Positions 47,054-60,141 of a DNA stretch of 64,000 bases are shown here, piece by piece (the first letter of the stretch is position 1; each line of letters opens with the position of its first letter). The stretch lies in NCBI RefSeq assembly GCF_002288925.2, contig NW_022098090.1, positions 4,275,342-4,339,341 of the forward strand. Reading direction: 5' to 3'. The notes under the pieces were generated by a model that was not told where the DNA came from, searched no databases, and worked only from the letters and a program-made list of their open reading frames with translations. The position numbers were made by a program, and so were the translations under genes. This DNA comes from Delphinapterus leucas. Lineage: Eukaryota; Chordata; Mammalia; Artiodactyla; Monodontidae.

Positions 47054-47301
47054 ATTTAACAAAATTTTTTGGAGTATAGTTGCCGTACAATATTGTGTTA
47101 CTTTCTACTGTATAGCAAAGTGAATCAGCTATATATAAACGTGTATCCCCTATTTTTTTGGATTTCCTTCCCATTTAGGTCGGTACACAGCACTGAGTAG
47201 AGTTACCTAAACTAGAGAGTAGCATCTCATTAGTTATCTATTTTATACATAATATCAATAGTGTATATATGTCAATCACAATCTCCCAATTCATCCCACT
47301 T
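47054..47301 (-). mobile_element. Small antisense L1 3' end inside L1-C 5'UTR
   Basis: 'ttggagtatagttgccgtac' and 'gtatagcaaagtgaatcagc' are antisense L1 3'UTR. A perfect 11-bp target duplication 'ctttgttctat' lies at 47043-47053 and 47302-47312. Confidence 0.85.
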
Positions 47302-47659
47302 CTTTGTTCTATTTTGTTTTTTATCTTTTTTCCTTTCTTTTATTTGTTCTTAACTTAAAAAAATCTTTTTGTGAGTGTTTTGCTTTCTTTGCTTTTTCCT
47401 TCAGTTTAAATTCTGCTTTTGTTTTGCTTTTTATTTTTGTTAGTTTTGTTTTTAATTCTTTGATATCATTTTGGTGTTCTGTTTGTCTGGTTGTTCTCTT
47501 GTTTTTTGTTTTCTCTGTTTTTATGTTTGTTTCTTTTGTATGTGTGTTTGTTGTTGCTTTTGTTTGTTTGTTTGGTTTTGATTTTACCATTTGTCAGGGG
47601 TTTTGTTTGTTTGTTTTTAATTGTTGTTGCTGATGTTTGTTTGATTTTGTCTTGCTATT

Positions 47660-48005
47660 TTTTAAAAAATTTTATTTATTTTTGTCTACTTTGGGTCTTT
47701 GTTGCTGCACATTGGCTTTCTCTAGTTGTGGCGAGCAGGGGCTAAACTTTGTTGTGGTGTGTGGGCTTCTCATTGTGGTGGCTTCTCTTGCTGTGGAGCA
47801 TGGGCTCTAGGCATGCAGGCTTCAGGAGTTGCAGCACAGGGGCTCAGTAGTTGTGGCTCATGTGCTCTAGAGTGCAGGTTCAGTAGTTGTGGTGCATGGG
47901 CTTAGTTGCTCCATGGCATGTGGGATTTTCCTGGACAAGGGATTGAACCCATGTCTCCTGCATTGACAGGCATATTCTTAACCACTGTGCCACCAGGGAA
48001 GTCCT
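47660..48005 (-). mobile_element. CHR-type SINE (long form), antisense
   Basis: Starts with T/A-rich 'ttaaaaaattttatttattt' and ends 'gccaccagggaagtcc'. Target duplication 'ttgctatt' at 47652-47659 and 48006-48013. Confidence 0.9.
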
Positions 48006-48606
48006 TTGCTATTGGTCATGGGTTTTATTTTGTCTGTTTTGACTCGTTTTCTTCCTGCTCTTTTTCTTTTTCTTTCTTCTTTTCTTTTTCTTTCTCCCCT
48101 TTTTGCCTAGCTGTGTGGCTTGCACGTTCTTGGTGCCCAGATCAGGGGTTGGGCCTGAGCCTCTGGGTGGGAGTGCTGAGCCCAGGAAACTAGAATACCA
48201 GAGAATTCCCAGCCTGAGGGAACATTAAATGGTGAGAGCTCTCCTGGAGGTCTCCATCTCAACTCTGAGACCAGGCTCCACCCAACTATCTGAAGGCTCC
48301 AGTGCTGAATCAATGCTCCATGACAAACAAGGCAGGAACACAAAACCACCCATCAGCAGACAGGCTGACTAAAGTTGTACTAAGCCCACAGGCACCCCAA
48401 AAACAGATGACGTGACACACCTGTGCCCATCAGGGGGATAAGATCCTGCTCCACCCACAAGAACACAGGCACCATTCCCCGCCACCAGGAAACCTACACA
48501 AACCACTGGATCAACCTCACCCATGGGGGACAAACACCAGAAGAAAGAGGAACTATGACCCTGCAGCCTTCAGAAAGGAGACCTCAAACACAGTAAGTTA
48601 GACAAA

Positions 48607-49709
48607 ATGAGAAGACAGAGAAATATGTTGCAGACAAAGGAGCAAGATAAAAACCCACAAGATCAAATAAATGAAGAGGAAATAGGCAATCTACCTGAAA
48701 AACAATTCAGGGTAATGATAGTAAAGATGATCCAAAATCTTGGAAATAGAGGGGAGAAAATACAGGAAATATTTAACCAAGGACTTAGAAGAACTAAAGA
48801 ACAAACAGTGATGAACAAAATAATAACTGAAATTAAAAATACACTAGAGGGCTTCCCTGGTGGCGCAGTGGTTGAGAGTCTGCCTGCCGATGCAGGTGAC
48901 ATGGGTTCGTGCCTCAGTCTGGGAGGATCCCACATGCCGCGGAGCAGCTGGGCCTGTGAGCCATGACTGCTGAGCCTGTGCACCCAGACCCTGTGCTCTG
49001 CAACAGGAGAGGCCACAACAGTGAGAGGCCCGCATACCACACACACACAAAAAAATATACTAAAATGAATCAATAGCAGAATAAACAGCAGAGGAATGGA
49101 TAAGTGAACTGGAAGACAGAATGGTGAAAATAACTGCTGCAGGGCAGAATAAAGAAAAAAAGAATGAAAAGAATTGGCGACAGTCTCAGAGACTTCTGAG
49201 ACAACATTAAATGCATGAATATTCAAATTACAGGGTGTCCTAGAAGAATAAGAGAATGAGAAGGTGTATGAGAAAATATTTGAAGACATTATAGTTTAAA
49301 ACTTCCCTAATATGGGAAAGGAAATAGCCACCCAAGTCCAGGAAGTGCAGAGAGTCCCATACAGGATAAACCCAAGAAGAAACAAGACAAAACGTATATT
49401 AATCAAACTAACAAAAATTAAATACAAAGAAAAAATATTAAAAGCAGCAAGGGAAAAGCAACAAATAACATACAAGGGAATCCCATAAGGTTATTAGCTG
49501 ATTTTTCAGCAGAAATTCTGCAGGCCAGAAGGGAGTGGCAGAATATATTTAAAGTGATGAAAGGGAAATACAACAAGCAAGATTACTCTACAGAACAATG
49601 TGTCTTCAGATTTGACAGAGAAATCAAGAGCTTTACAGACAAGCAAAAACTAAGAGAATTTAGTACCACAAGACCAGCTTTGCAACAAATGCTAAAAGAA
49701 CTTCTCTGG
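48607..49709 (+). pseudogene. L1-C ORF1 remnant, split by a SINE
   Basis: Starts MRRQRNMLQTKEQDKNP (ATG at 48607), the N-terminal region of this L1 family's ORF1, and includes NLPEKQFRVMIVKMIQNLG, the start of the coiled coil. A CHR SINE at 48847-49050 interrupts the coiled coil. The C-terminal part has stops and frameshifts. The consensus TAG stop is TGG here (49707-49709), so the frame would read on to TAA at 49768, over the ORF2 start. Confidence 0.85.
48847..49050 (+). mobile_element. CHR-type SINE
   Basis: 'gggcttccctggtggcgcag' start, 'gggttcgtgcc' B-box-like element and '(ac)n-A' tail. Target duplication 'aaaaatacacta' (48835-48846) against 'aaaaatatacta' (49051-49062). Confidence 0.93.
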
Positions 49710-49764
49710 CAGGAAACACAATAGAAGAAAAACCTACAAAAACAAACCCAAAACAATTAAGAAA

Positions 49765-52700
49765 ATGGTAATAGGAATGTACATATCAATAATTACCTTA
49801 AATTTAAATGGATTAAATGCTCCAACCAAAAGACACAGACTGGCTGAATGGATACAAAAACAGCACATACATATAGGTTGTCTACAAGATACCTACTTCA
49901 GATCTAGGGACACATACAGACTGAAAGTGAGGAGATGGGAAAAGATATTCCATGCAAATGGAAATCAGAAGAAAGCTGGAGTAGCAATACTCATAACAGA
50001 AAATATAGACTTTAAAATAAAGACTCTCACAAGAGATGAGGAAAGACATTACATAATGATCAAGAGATCAACAAAAGAAGAAAATATAACAATTGTAAAT
50101 ATTTATGCACCCAACATCAAAGAACCTCAATACATAAGGCAAACACTAACAGCCATAAAAGGGAAAATGAACAGTAACACAATAAAAGTGGAGGACTTTA
50201 AAATGAACTTACACCAATGGACAGATCATCCAGACAGAAAATTAATAAGGAAACACAAGGTTTAAATGACACATTAGATCAGATAGACCTAATTGATTTT
50301 ATAGGACATTCCATCTGAAAGCAGTAGAATACAATTTCTTCTCAAGTGCACATGGAACATTCTCCAGGATAGATCACACCTAGAGTCACAAATGAAGCCT
50401 TGGTAAATTGAAGAAAATTGAAATCATATCAAGTATCTTTTCTGACCACAATGCTATGAGATTAGAAATGAACTACAGGAAAAAAACTGTAAAAAACACA
50501 AACACATGGAAGCTAAACAATATGCTACTAAATAATCAAGATATCACTGAAGAAATCAAAGAGGAAAACAAAAAATACCTAGAAAGAAATGACACCAAAA
50601 ACACAATGAAGCAGAACCTATGGGATACAGCAAAAGCAGTTCTAAGAAGGAAGTTTATAGCAATACAATCCTACCTCAAGAAACAAGAAAAATCTCAAAT
50701 AAAAAATCTAACTTTACCCTAAAGTAACTAAAGAAAGAGGAAAGAAAACCCAAAGTTAGCAGAAGGAAAGAAATCATAAATATCAGAGCAGAAATAAATG
50801 AAATAGAAGCAAAAAAAATAGTAAAGATCAATAAAACTAAAAGCTGGTTCTTTGAGAAAATAAACAATATTGAAAAACCTTTAGCAAGACTCATCAAGAA
50901 ATAAATGGAGAGGACTCAAATCAATAAAATTAGAAATGAATAAGGAGAAGTTACAACTGTTGAAGAAATACAAAGTATAAGAAATTACCAGAAACAACTA
51001 TATGCCAATAAAATGGACAAACTGGAAGAAAGGGACAAATTCTTAGAAAGGTACAACTTCGCAAGACTGAACCAGGAAGAAATAGAAAATATGAAAAGAC
51101 CAATCACAGGTAATGAAATTGAAACTGTGATTAAAAATCTTCCAACAAACAAAAGTCTAGGACCAGGTGAATTCTATTAAACATTTAGAGAAGAGCAAAC
51201 ACCTATCCTTCTCAAACTCTTCCAAAATATTACAGAGGGAGGAACACTCCCAAAGTCATTCTATGAGGCCACCATCACCCTGATATCAAAACCAGACATA
51301 GATATCACACAAAAAAGAAAATAACAGATCAATATCACTGATGAACATAGATGCAAAAATCCTCAACAGAATACTAGCAAACTGAATCCAACAACACATT
51401 AAAAGGATCATACTTTATGATCAAGTGTGATTTATCCCAGGGATGCAAGGATTCTTCAATATACGCAAATCAATCAATGTAACACACTATATTAACAAAT
51501 TGAAGAATAAAAATCATATGATCTTCTCAATAGATGCAAAAAAGTTTTTGACCAAATTTAATACTTATTTGTGATAAAAACTCTCCAGAAAGTGGGCAAT
51601 GAGGGAACCTACCTCAACATAATAAAGGCCATATATGGCAAACTCATGGGAAACCTTATTCTCAATGGTTAAAAACTGAAAGCATTTACTCTAAAATCAG
51701 AAGCAAGACAAGGATGCCCACTCTCGCTACTATTATTCAACATAGTATTAGAAGTCTTAGCCATGGCAATCAGAGAAGAAAAAGAAATAAAAGGAATCCA
51801 AATTGGAAAAGAAGAAGTAAAACTGTTACTGTTTGCAGATGGCATGATACTATACATAGAGAATCCTAAAGATGCTACCAGGAAACTACTAGAGCTAATC
51901 AAAGAATTTGGTAAAGTTGCAGGATACAAAATTAATGCACAGAAATCTCTTGCATTCCAATACACTAATGATGAAAAATGTGAAAGAGAAGTTAAGGAAA
52001 CACTCCCATTTACCACGGCAACAAAAAGAATAAAATACCTAAGAATAAACTTACCTAAGGAGGCAAAAGACCTGTAAGCAGAAAACTATAAGACAATGAT
52101 GAAAGATATCAAAGATGACACAAATAGATGGAGAGTTATACCATGTTCTTGTATTGGAAGAAACAATATTGTGAAAATGACTTTACTTCCCAAAGTAATC
52201 TACAGATTCAATGCATTCCCTATCAAATTAACAATGGCATTTTTTCACAGAGCTAGAAGGAAAAAATTTACAGTTTGTATGGAAACAAAAAAGACCTCGA
52301 ATAGCCAAATCAATCTTCAGAAAAACTGTGGAGCTGGAGGAATCAGACTCCCCGACTGCAGATTATACTACAAAGCTACCGTAATCTAGACAGTATGGTA
52401 CTGGCACAAAAACAGAAATATAGATCAATGGAACAGGTTAGAAAGCCCAGAGATAAGCCCATGTACATATGATCATCTTATTTTTGATAAAGGAAGCAAG
52501 AATATACAATGGAGAATAGATAGTCTCTTCAATAAGTGGTGCTGGGAAAACTGGACAGCTACATGCACAAATGAAATTAGAACACTTTCTAACACCATAC
52601 ACAAAAATAAACTGAAAATGGATTAAAGACCTAAATGTAAGGCCAGACACTATTGAACTCTTAGAGGAAAACATAGGCAGAACACTCTTTGACACAAATC

Positions 52701-53544
52701 ACAGCAAGATATTTTTTGACCCACCTCCTATAGTAATGAGAATAAAAGTAAAAATAAGCAAATGGACCTTAATTAAACTTAAAATCTTTTGCACAGCAAA
52801 GGAAACCACAAAAAAGATAAAAAGACAACCCTCAGAATGGCAGAAAATATTTGCAAATGGAGCAACTGACAAAAGTTTAATCTCCAATATATACAAACAG
52901 CTCATGCAGCTCAATATCAAAAAAGCAAACAACCCAATCAAAAAACAGGTGGAAGACCTACATAGACATTTCTCCAAAGAAGGCATATAGATGGCCAACA
53001 AACACATGAAAAGATGCTCAACATCTCTAATCATTAGAGAAATTCAAATCAAAACTTCAATGAGGTATCACCTAACACAAGTCAGAGTGGCCATCATCAA
53101 AAAAGTCTACAAACAATAAATGCTGGAGAGCGTGTGGTGAAAAGGAAACCCTCTTGCACTTTTTGTGGGAATGTAAATTGATTCAACCACTATGGAGAAC
53201 AGTATGGAGGTTCCTTAAAAATATAAAAATAGAACTACCATATGACCCAGCAATCCCACTACTGAGCACACATCCAGAGAAAACCATAATTCAAAAGACA
53301 CATGCACCCCAGTGTTCATAGCCACACTATTTACAATAGGCAGGATATGGAAGCAACCTAAGTGTCCATCAACAGATGAATGGATAAAGAAGATGTACAT
53401 ATATCTAATGGAATATTACTCAGCCATTAAAAGGAACAAATTGGGTCATTTGTAGAGACGTGGATGGACCTATAGACTGTCATACAGAGTGAAGTAATTC
53501 AGAAAAACAAATACAGCATATTAACACAGATATGTGGAATCTGA
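49765..53544 (+). pseudogene. L1-C ORF2 remnant
   Basis: From the ATG at 49765 to the TGA at 53542-53544 is 3,780 bp, close to full length. The first 166 codons are open and cover the endonuclease start: LNLNGLNAPTKRHRLAEW, IGCLQDTYFRSRDTYRLK and NGNQKKAGVAILITENI. The catalytic Glu of LQETH is Asp here. The reverse-transcriptase box is FADG (51832-51843), so the second catalytic Asp is lost. Later open pieces are 50408-50722, 51763-52077, 52096-52389 and 52736-52990. It is dead as an enzyme. Confidence 0.88.
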
Positions 53545-53948
53545 AAAAAATTGGTATAGATCTTATTTACAAAGCAGAAATAGAGACATAGACATAGAGA
53601 ATAAACGTATGGATACCAAGGGGGGAAGGGAGGGTGGGATGAATTGGGTGTTTGGGATTGACATATATACACTATTGATACTATGTATAAAATAGATAAG
53701 TAATGAGAACCTACTGTATAGCACAGATAACTCTACTCAATGCTCTGAGGTGACCTAAATGGGAAGGAAATGGAAAAAAGGGGATATATGTATGCGTATT
53801 GCTGATTCATTTTTCCGTCCAGCAGAAACTAACACAATATTGTAAAACAACTGTACTCCAATAAAATTTTAAAAAATACAATACTATTTTATATTAATAC
53901 AATTAAAATATTTAGAAAAAAAACAAGAAAACAAAACTAAAGATCTAG

Positions 53949-54432
53949 CATTACCTTATAGTAGCCCAGTAATTGGCTAGTTCAGTAAACAGGACTATGA
54001 GCTAATAGTGTACTTTTGAAACCAGTGTTTTATGCAAAAATTCTTTGATACATTTTTCCGTTAATTTTAGAAATATTTTGACACATCTTAATGTATGTCT
54101 CGAGAATGTCTTCTAAGACTGAAAGACCACTTTTTATCTAGCCAAAGCCTTCCTTTGTGTGGTTTTCTAATGGACAGTCAGCCTGTCAGTTTGACTCAAG
54201 CTGTCAATGCCCCTACGATTCAATGCCCCTACAATTTGTTCCAGGAGGGGAAAAAAAAAAAAAAGATGCTTTGCAGTAAATCATTTATACCAGGTTTAGA
54301 ATTTTCCTCAGCTGATAGTTATACCTGATTCTTTAAAGTTCCTTTCAAATATCTGCAGTTTAGAGGCCCATGGAACACCATCACTTTTGGTCAGATAGGC
54401 CTTCTAGACTGGAGTGATATTTTTTCAGCTTA
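53949..54432. other. Intergenic, nothing recognised
   Basis: Contains a 16-bp direct repeat in tandem ('caatgcccctac(g/a)att', 54205-54236) and an A-run at 54250-54264. No known repeat or gene. Confidence 0.5.
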
Positions 54433-54755
54433 CTCAAAATTAGACGGTGAAAGACAAATACCATATGATTTCACTAATATGTGGAATATTAAAAATGCAA
54501 ACAAACAAAAAGAATATAAATAAGCAAACCAAAATAAACAAAAGCAAACATGTATATACAGAGAACGGAGTAGTAATTACCAGAGGGGAGGTGGGGGAAG
54601 GGTGAAATGGGTAAAGGGGGTCAACTGCATAGTGACAGATGGAAACTAACTTTTGGTGGTGAGCACTCTGTAGTGTATACAGAAGTTCAAATATAATGTC
54701 GTACACATAAATCTTATATAATATTATAAACCAATGTTACCTCAATAAAATTCAA
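54433..54755 (+). mobile_element. L1 3' end fragment
   Basis: 'aaagacaaataccatatgat', 'aattaccagaggggaggtgg' and 'gttacctcaataaaattcaa' match an L1MA/MB-type 3'UTR with its polyadenylation signal. 5'-truncated. Confidence 0.8.
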
Positions 54756-55007
54756 GTGCAGGATTTCTGGTTAGATATCCTGCAATACATCCTTACTCTG
54801 AATGTGTCCTGTGGGCTAGGAAGGCTCTGGCTAGACAATCTCTGGCCCTGGGATGGTCTTCTTTCTTATGTTTCCTACTCTTCTCATCTAAAACTTAAAA
54901 CTTCAAGCCTGGCCAAGGCCTTGGAGATGATTTAAGTTCAAACAGAGGAATTGAGATAGAAGAAGGAAAAAGACTTGTTCAAGGTCACACGTGAGGTAAA
55001 ATAGACG

Positions 55008-55490
55008 CTTAATATTCTTTTCTCTATGGACCCCTTTGGCAGTGTGATGAAACCTATGAACCCCTTTGATAAATAATGTTTTTAAATGCATAAAATGAAA
55101 AAAATTATGATTGCATATTGAAACAGTTATCAAAATATTTGTAAACCAAATATGTGATATATGTATTTCTTCTTTAATGCATACATAACAAGATTTAGCA
55201 TCAAGTCCTGTAACTACCTTCATTTTGGCATAATGATGAGCTTAAATGTTATTTAGAGATATCTGGAATAATTAATATGATGTGAAACTATATGTGATTT
55301 CTATTGGTGACAAAGTCTCAAGTAATGTAAATACTACTATGGTTTTTGCCTATTGTCATCATTTGATAAAATGCTAAATTTTAGTTAGAGGTTAGTAAAA
55401 ATTAAGATTTAATTTTTCCCACCCACATTCATAAACCCTCTGACTTCTACAAACCCTGTGGACAGCAGATTAAGAACTCCTGATTCAGAG
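55008..55490. mobile_element. Old DNA-transposon fossil (candidate)
   Basis: 'ctattggtgacaaagtctca', 'gttagaggttagtaaaaatt' and the right edge 'cagattaagaactcctga' resemble a well-known mammalian DNA-transposon-derived repeat. I recall the phrases but not the name, so the hAT-type assignment is tentative. Confidence 0.4.
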
Positions 55491-55769
55491 GCAAAGCCTG
55501 TTTCCACGTCTGCAAATAGGAATAACATCATCCTCACAGAGCTATTATGATTAGGTGAGACAGCATATAGAAATACATTTAGTACAGAATCTGTCTTCCA
55601 TTAGAATTCTGATGAGGAATGTTATTAGTCATCAATAGCAATCCTATACCATGCTCTTTATATAGTGTACTTTCAATACACTATTCTGACCTTCCCCTCC
55701 ACTTCCTTATTTATGTCCCTTATTTCAATTCTTTCCTTTCACTCCATTTACCAATCTCATTAATTTTCT

Positions 55770-56180
55770 TTTTTTTTCACGTCTTTATTGGAGTATAATT
55801 GCTTTACAATGGTGTGTCAGGTTCTGCTTCATAACAAAGTGAATCAGTTATACATATACATATATCCCCATATCTCTTCCCACTTGCATCTCCCTCCCTC
55901 CCACCTTCCCTATCCCACCCCTCTAGGTGGTCACAAAGCACCAAGCTGATCTCCCTGTGCTATGCAGCTGCTTCCCACTAGCTCTCTGTTTTACATTTGG
56001 TAGTGTATATATGTCCATACCACTCTCTCACTTTGTCCCAGCTTACCCTTCCTCCTCCCCATTTCCTCACGTCCATTCTCTAGTAAGCCTGTGTCTTTAT
56101 TCCCGTCTTGTCCCTAGGTTCTTCATGACCTTTTCTTTTTTAGATTCCATATGTATGTGTTAGCATATTTTCTCTTTCTT
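55770..56180 (-). mobile_element. L1 3' end, antisense
   Basis: T-run, then 'ctttattggagtataattgc' (reversed AATAAA included), 3'UTR and the last ORF2 codons ('ccatatgtatgtgttagcat'). Younger subfamily, like L1-A and L1-B. The 78-codon plus frame at 55927-56163 is its antisense. Confidence 0.9.
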
Positions 56181-56879
56181 TCTCACATACTCTCTCCTTG
56201 ACTTTCCCCTACCTTTTTTTCCTTCTCGTCTCCCTCCCTTTTCCCAAAACTCTTTTTAGGCTCTCCACCTCTATATCTCCTCTGAGAGACAAATAAACCT
56301 CTGTGTTTAGGGTTTTGCAAAAGGACTTTCATTCCAGATTTCTTACTATGTGTTTCTTTTCTTTTCTCTCCCTCACTACCAGTCAAATTGAGCTATGAAC
56401 ATATAGCAACACATAAAAAAGCAGCCCCACTAACAGACCAGTTTGCTATGACATATACTACAGCTTGTCCAGCATAGTCAGTGCTCTGCCTCCCACCTAG
56501 ATATTCATTCCTATGCTGGCCTTTAATGCATCTAGATTGCATAAGAGTTAAGATAAACAGCACCAGTCATGACTTAATTTTTTTGGGTAACAGTGGAAGG
56601 GATTGCTAGGACAATGCCAAAGGTGAGAAAGGGTCTTAGGAACCATCTAATCCTTGAAAGCTCTCTCTAGAAGCCAATTTTGCAAATAGTCTAACTCTAT
56701 AAAATGTTTAAAGGGTATGGCTTGTGAGGGAAGACCCCTGACTCAGACAGCTAGAACTTCCTTCCATTCAGGATGAAACTAACCAATGACCACCTCTCCC
56801 CTCTGTTTCTCTCCAGCACTCTCTGTCTGTTGGCACAGGTGTTGTCAACACCCTCAGTAAAAATGGTGCAGACACTTAG
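56181..56879. other. Intergenic with pyrimidine-rich start
   Basis: C/T-rich to about 56260 ('tctctttctttctc', 'cccttttccc'), then unremarkable. No repeat or coding signal is supported. Confidence 0.5.
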
Positions 56880-57475
56880 GTAAAAGATTTCAATATCTAT
56901 TTAATCTGAACACATGCATATCCTATGACTAAGAAATTACATTCTTACATATATACACAACAGAAATGCTTTTTTATATTCACCAAAAGATATGTAAAAG
57001 AATATTCATAGAAATAGCATTTGTAATAGTCCCAAACTAGAAATTATCCAAATGTCGATCAATAGTAGAATGGATAAATAAGTTGTGGTATATTCACACT
57101 ATGGAATACCATACAGCAATGAGAATTAATGAATTATTGCTACATACCACAACATGGGTGAATCAATCTCACAAACATAATGTTGAGTAAAAGAAGTCAG
57201 ATAAAGAGTACAGATTATAAGATTCTATTTATATAAAGTTCAAAAATAGGCAAAACCATCCTATGATGTTAGAAGTTAGGAGAGTTGTTTCTGGTACTGA
57301 CTGGGAGGATACACGAGAGGATTTCTGGGTTGCTGCTAATGTTCATTTTCTTGATTGGGGTCATGATTACAAGGTATTTCAGTTCATGACAATTTATTGA
57401 ACTATATATTTATCATTTGTGAACTTCTATGCACATTACACCCTCAATGAAGAGTTTACTATAAAAGAAAGACAC
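56880..57475 (+). mobile_element. Old L1 ORF2 end and 3'UTR
   Basis: 'atgtaaaagaatattcatag', 'ggaataccatacagcaatga' and 'gaactatatatttatcattt' follow the order of an L1MC/ME-type element. Frames are closed. Confidence 0.75.
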
Positions 57476-57529
57476 TCGGTAGAACTTCCAACTGAAAAGC
57501 AGGAGGAAAGGTAAAAGTTCTAGATAAGG

Positions 57530-57752
57530 GACAGCAAACTATGGTTCACAGGCCAAATCAAGTCTATTTTTGTAAATAAAGTTTTACTAAAAGACAGCCA
57601 TGCTTGTTCATTTGCATATTGTCTATGGCTGCTTTTGCACTACAGTAACAAAGTTGAGTAGTTTTGAGAGAAACTATATGGCACACAAAGTCTAACATAT
57701 TTACTATTTGGACATTTACAAAAAAATGTTTTCCAATCCCTGCTTTAGATGA
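57530..57752 (+). mobile_element. Old DNA-transposon fossil (hAT-like)
   Basis: 'cagcaaactatggttcacag', 'ttttgtaaataaagttttac', 'tgtctatggctgcttttgca' and the end 'ccaatccctg' match a common mammalian non-autonomous DNA transposon that I remember as hAT-like. Family name not asserted. Confidence 0.55.
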
Positions 57753-58419
57753 TTTTTATCTTAAATCCAGACTCTTTCGACAAGTCAAGCCTCCATCATA
57801 TGTCATTTCAATCACCTCCTAACTGATCTCCATTCTTCTATTCTTGCCCCTTCCTTTTTCTATATTATCAGTAAAGCAGCAGAGTGGGTGGGAAACTCCT
57901 CTTTCTTGGTAGGATACAGTAAATCTCAATAGCCCAATGCTCCTGGTGCAAAGACTAGAAAAATCTGGATGCATTGAAAACATTCTACTATAAAGATATG
58001 ATAGAGGTGTGGAAGGTATGGAAACAACAAAAACTGGATAAATTGGATTTCAAGAGAGAGGAAAGTATTTCACAGGTGGGACATTAATTGTGAGCCACTT
58101 CCCCTGGGGTTATTTACAGATTACGGATATAAAATAAGTGTTAGTCTTGGCTTACACAGAGGGACTCTCCTGGGGGAAGGAGAAACAATTGAAACATTTG
58201 GTGGTCATATGGGAGTAGCTTGGAAGAGTAGAAACTTGTAGTGCCCCAACGGCAAAGACAATTTTCTCCAACAGATATTTGCTGAAACTAGGTGGTGCAC
58301 GTGGGAAGTGAGGGAAGTAGGGCAGAGGACTTCTAAAGTAAGTGTGGAATCTAGTTGTTCTAGTAGAAGGGAAATTGCTTCAAACACAAAGCTGATCTCT
58401 GTCTTCCAGTTACCATATT
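57753..58419. other. Intergenic, nothing recognised
   Basis: A 77-codon minus frame (58205-58438) shows no domain. A scrap of old L1 ORF2 ('aaatagatccacacaaacat', 58426-58458) follows and is the target of L1-D. Confidence 0.5.
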
Positions 58420-59847
58420 TTTCCAGAAATAGATCCACACAAACATGGTCAATTGAATTTTTTTTTAAACATCTTTAGTGGAGTATTTGTTTTACATTGC
58501 TGTGTTAATTTCTGCTGTATAACAAAGTGAATCAGTTATAGGCATACCTATATCCCCATATCACCTCCCTCTTGCACCTTCTTCCCACCCTCCCTATCCC
58601 AACCCTCTAGGTGGTCACAAAGCACCGAGCTGATCTCCCTATGCTAGGCAGCTGATTCTCCCTAGCTATCAAATTTACATTCGGTAGTGTATACATGTCA
58701 ATGCCTCTCACTCACTTCTCCCCAGCTTATCCTTCCCTCTATCCGTGTCTTCAAGTCCATCCTCAATGTCTGCATCTTTATTCTGGTCCTGCCATTAGGT
58801 TCTAAAGAAACTATATATTTTTAAAAATTCTATATGTATGTGTTAGCATATGGTATCTGTTTTTCCCTTTCTGACTTACCTCACTCAGTATGACAGACTT
58901 TGTTCCATCCACCTCAATACAAATAACTCAATTTCGATTCCATTTATGGTGGAGTAATATTCCATTGTATATATGTGCCACATCTTCTTTATCCATTTAT
59001 CTCTCAATAGACACTTAGGTTGCTTCCATGTCCTGGCTATTGTAAATAGTGCTGCAATGAACATTACGGTACATGACTCTTTTTGAATTATGGTTTTTTC
59101 AGGGTATATGCCCAGTAGTGGGATTGCTGGGTCATATGGTAGTTCTATTTTTAGTGTTTTAAGGAACCTCCATACTGTTCTCCATAGTGGCTGTATCAAT
59201 TTACATTCCCGCCAACAGTGCAAGAGGATTCCCTTTTCTCCACAACCTCTCCAGCATTTATAGTTTGTAGGTTTTTGGAGGATGGCCATTCTGACCAGTG
59301 TGACATGATACCTCATTGTAGTTATGATTTGCATTTCTCTAATGATTAGCAATGTTGAGCACCCTTTCATGTGTTTGTTGGCAATCTGTATATATTCTTT
59401 GGAGAAATGTCTATTTAATAGGTCTTCTGCCCAGTTTTGGATTGGGTTGTTTGTTTTCTTGATATTGAGTTGCATGAGCTGCTTTTATATTTTGGAGATT
59501 AATACTTTTTCAGTTGCTTCATTTGCAAATATTTTCTCCCATTCTGAAGGTTGTCTTTTCGTCTAATTTGTGGTTTCCTTTGCTGCACAAAAGCTTTTAA
59601 GTTTCATTAGGTCCCATTTGTTTATTTTTGTTTTTATTTTGATTTCTCTAGGAGCCGGGTCAAAAAGGATCTTGCTGTGATTTATGTCATAGAGTGTTCT
59701 GCCAATGTTTTCCTCTAAGAGTTTTATACTGTCTGGCCTTACATTTAGGTCTTTAATCCATTTTGAGTTTATTTTTGTGTATGGTGTTAGGGAGTGTTCT
59801 AATTTCATTCTTTTACACGTAGCTGTCCAGTTTTCTCAGCAACACTT

Positions 59848-60141
59848 TTTAAAAAAATAATTAATTTATATATTTTTTGGCTGTGTTGGGTCTTCCTTTC
59901 TGTGCGAGGGCTTTCTCTAGTTGCGGTGAGTGGGGCCCACTCTTCATTGTGGTGTGCGGGCCTCTCACTGTCGTGGCCTCTCTTGTTGAGGAGCACAGGC
60001 TCCAGACACGCAGGCTCAGTAGTTGTGGCTCACAGGCCCAGTTGCTCCACGGCATGTGAGATCTTCCCAGACCAGGGCTCGAACCTGTGTCCCCTGCATT
60101 GGCAGGCAGATTCTCAACCACTGTGCCACCAGGGAAGCCCA
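59848..60141 (-). mobile_element. CHR-type SINE, antisense
   Basis: T/A-rich start, 'ggctgtgttgggtcttcctt', end 'tgccaccagggaagccc'. Target duplication 'cagcaacactt' (59837-59847) against 'cagcaccactt' (60142-60152). Confidence 0.92.

Larger units (their letters stand above)
45662..53933 (+). mobile_element. L1-C: full-length older LINE-1
   Basis: Flanked by a 15-bp duplication with one mismatch: 'aaactaaagagctag' (45647-45661) and 'aaactaaagatctag' (53934-53948). The 5'UTR (to about 48600) differs from that of L1-A and L1-B apart from the first 60 bp and some later parts, so it is another subfamily. Three later insertions lie in its 5' half: an antisense L1 (47054-47301) and two SINEs (47660-48005, 48847-49050). 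Net length is about 7.4-7.5 kb. AATAAA is at 53860-53865. About 37 unique bases follow the first A-run before a second A-rich tail. Confidence 0.9.

Noticed and set aside
47304..47633. 109-codon Phe/Val-rich frame resembling membrane segments
   Set aside because: Comes from T/G-rich L1-C 5'UTR. Hydrophobicity follows from T-rich codons.
54205..54236. 16-bp tandem direct repeat
   Set aside because: Only two units with no further structure; too short to be informative.
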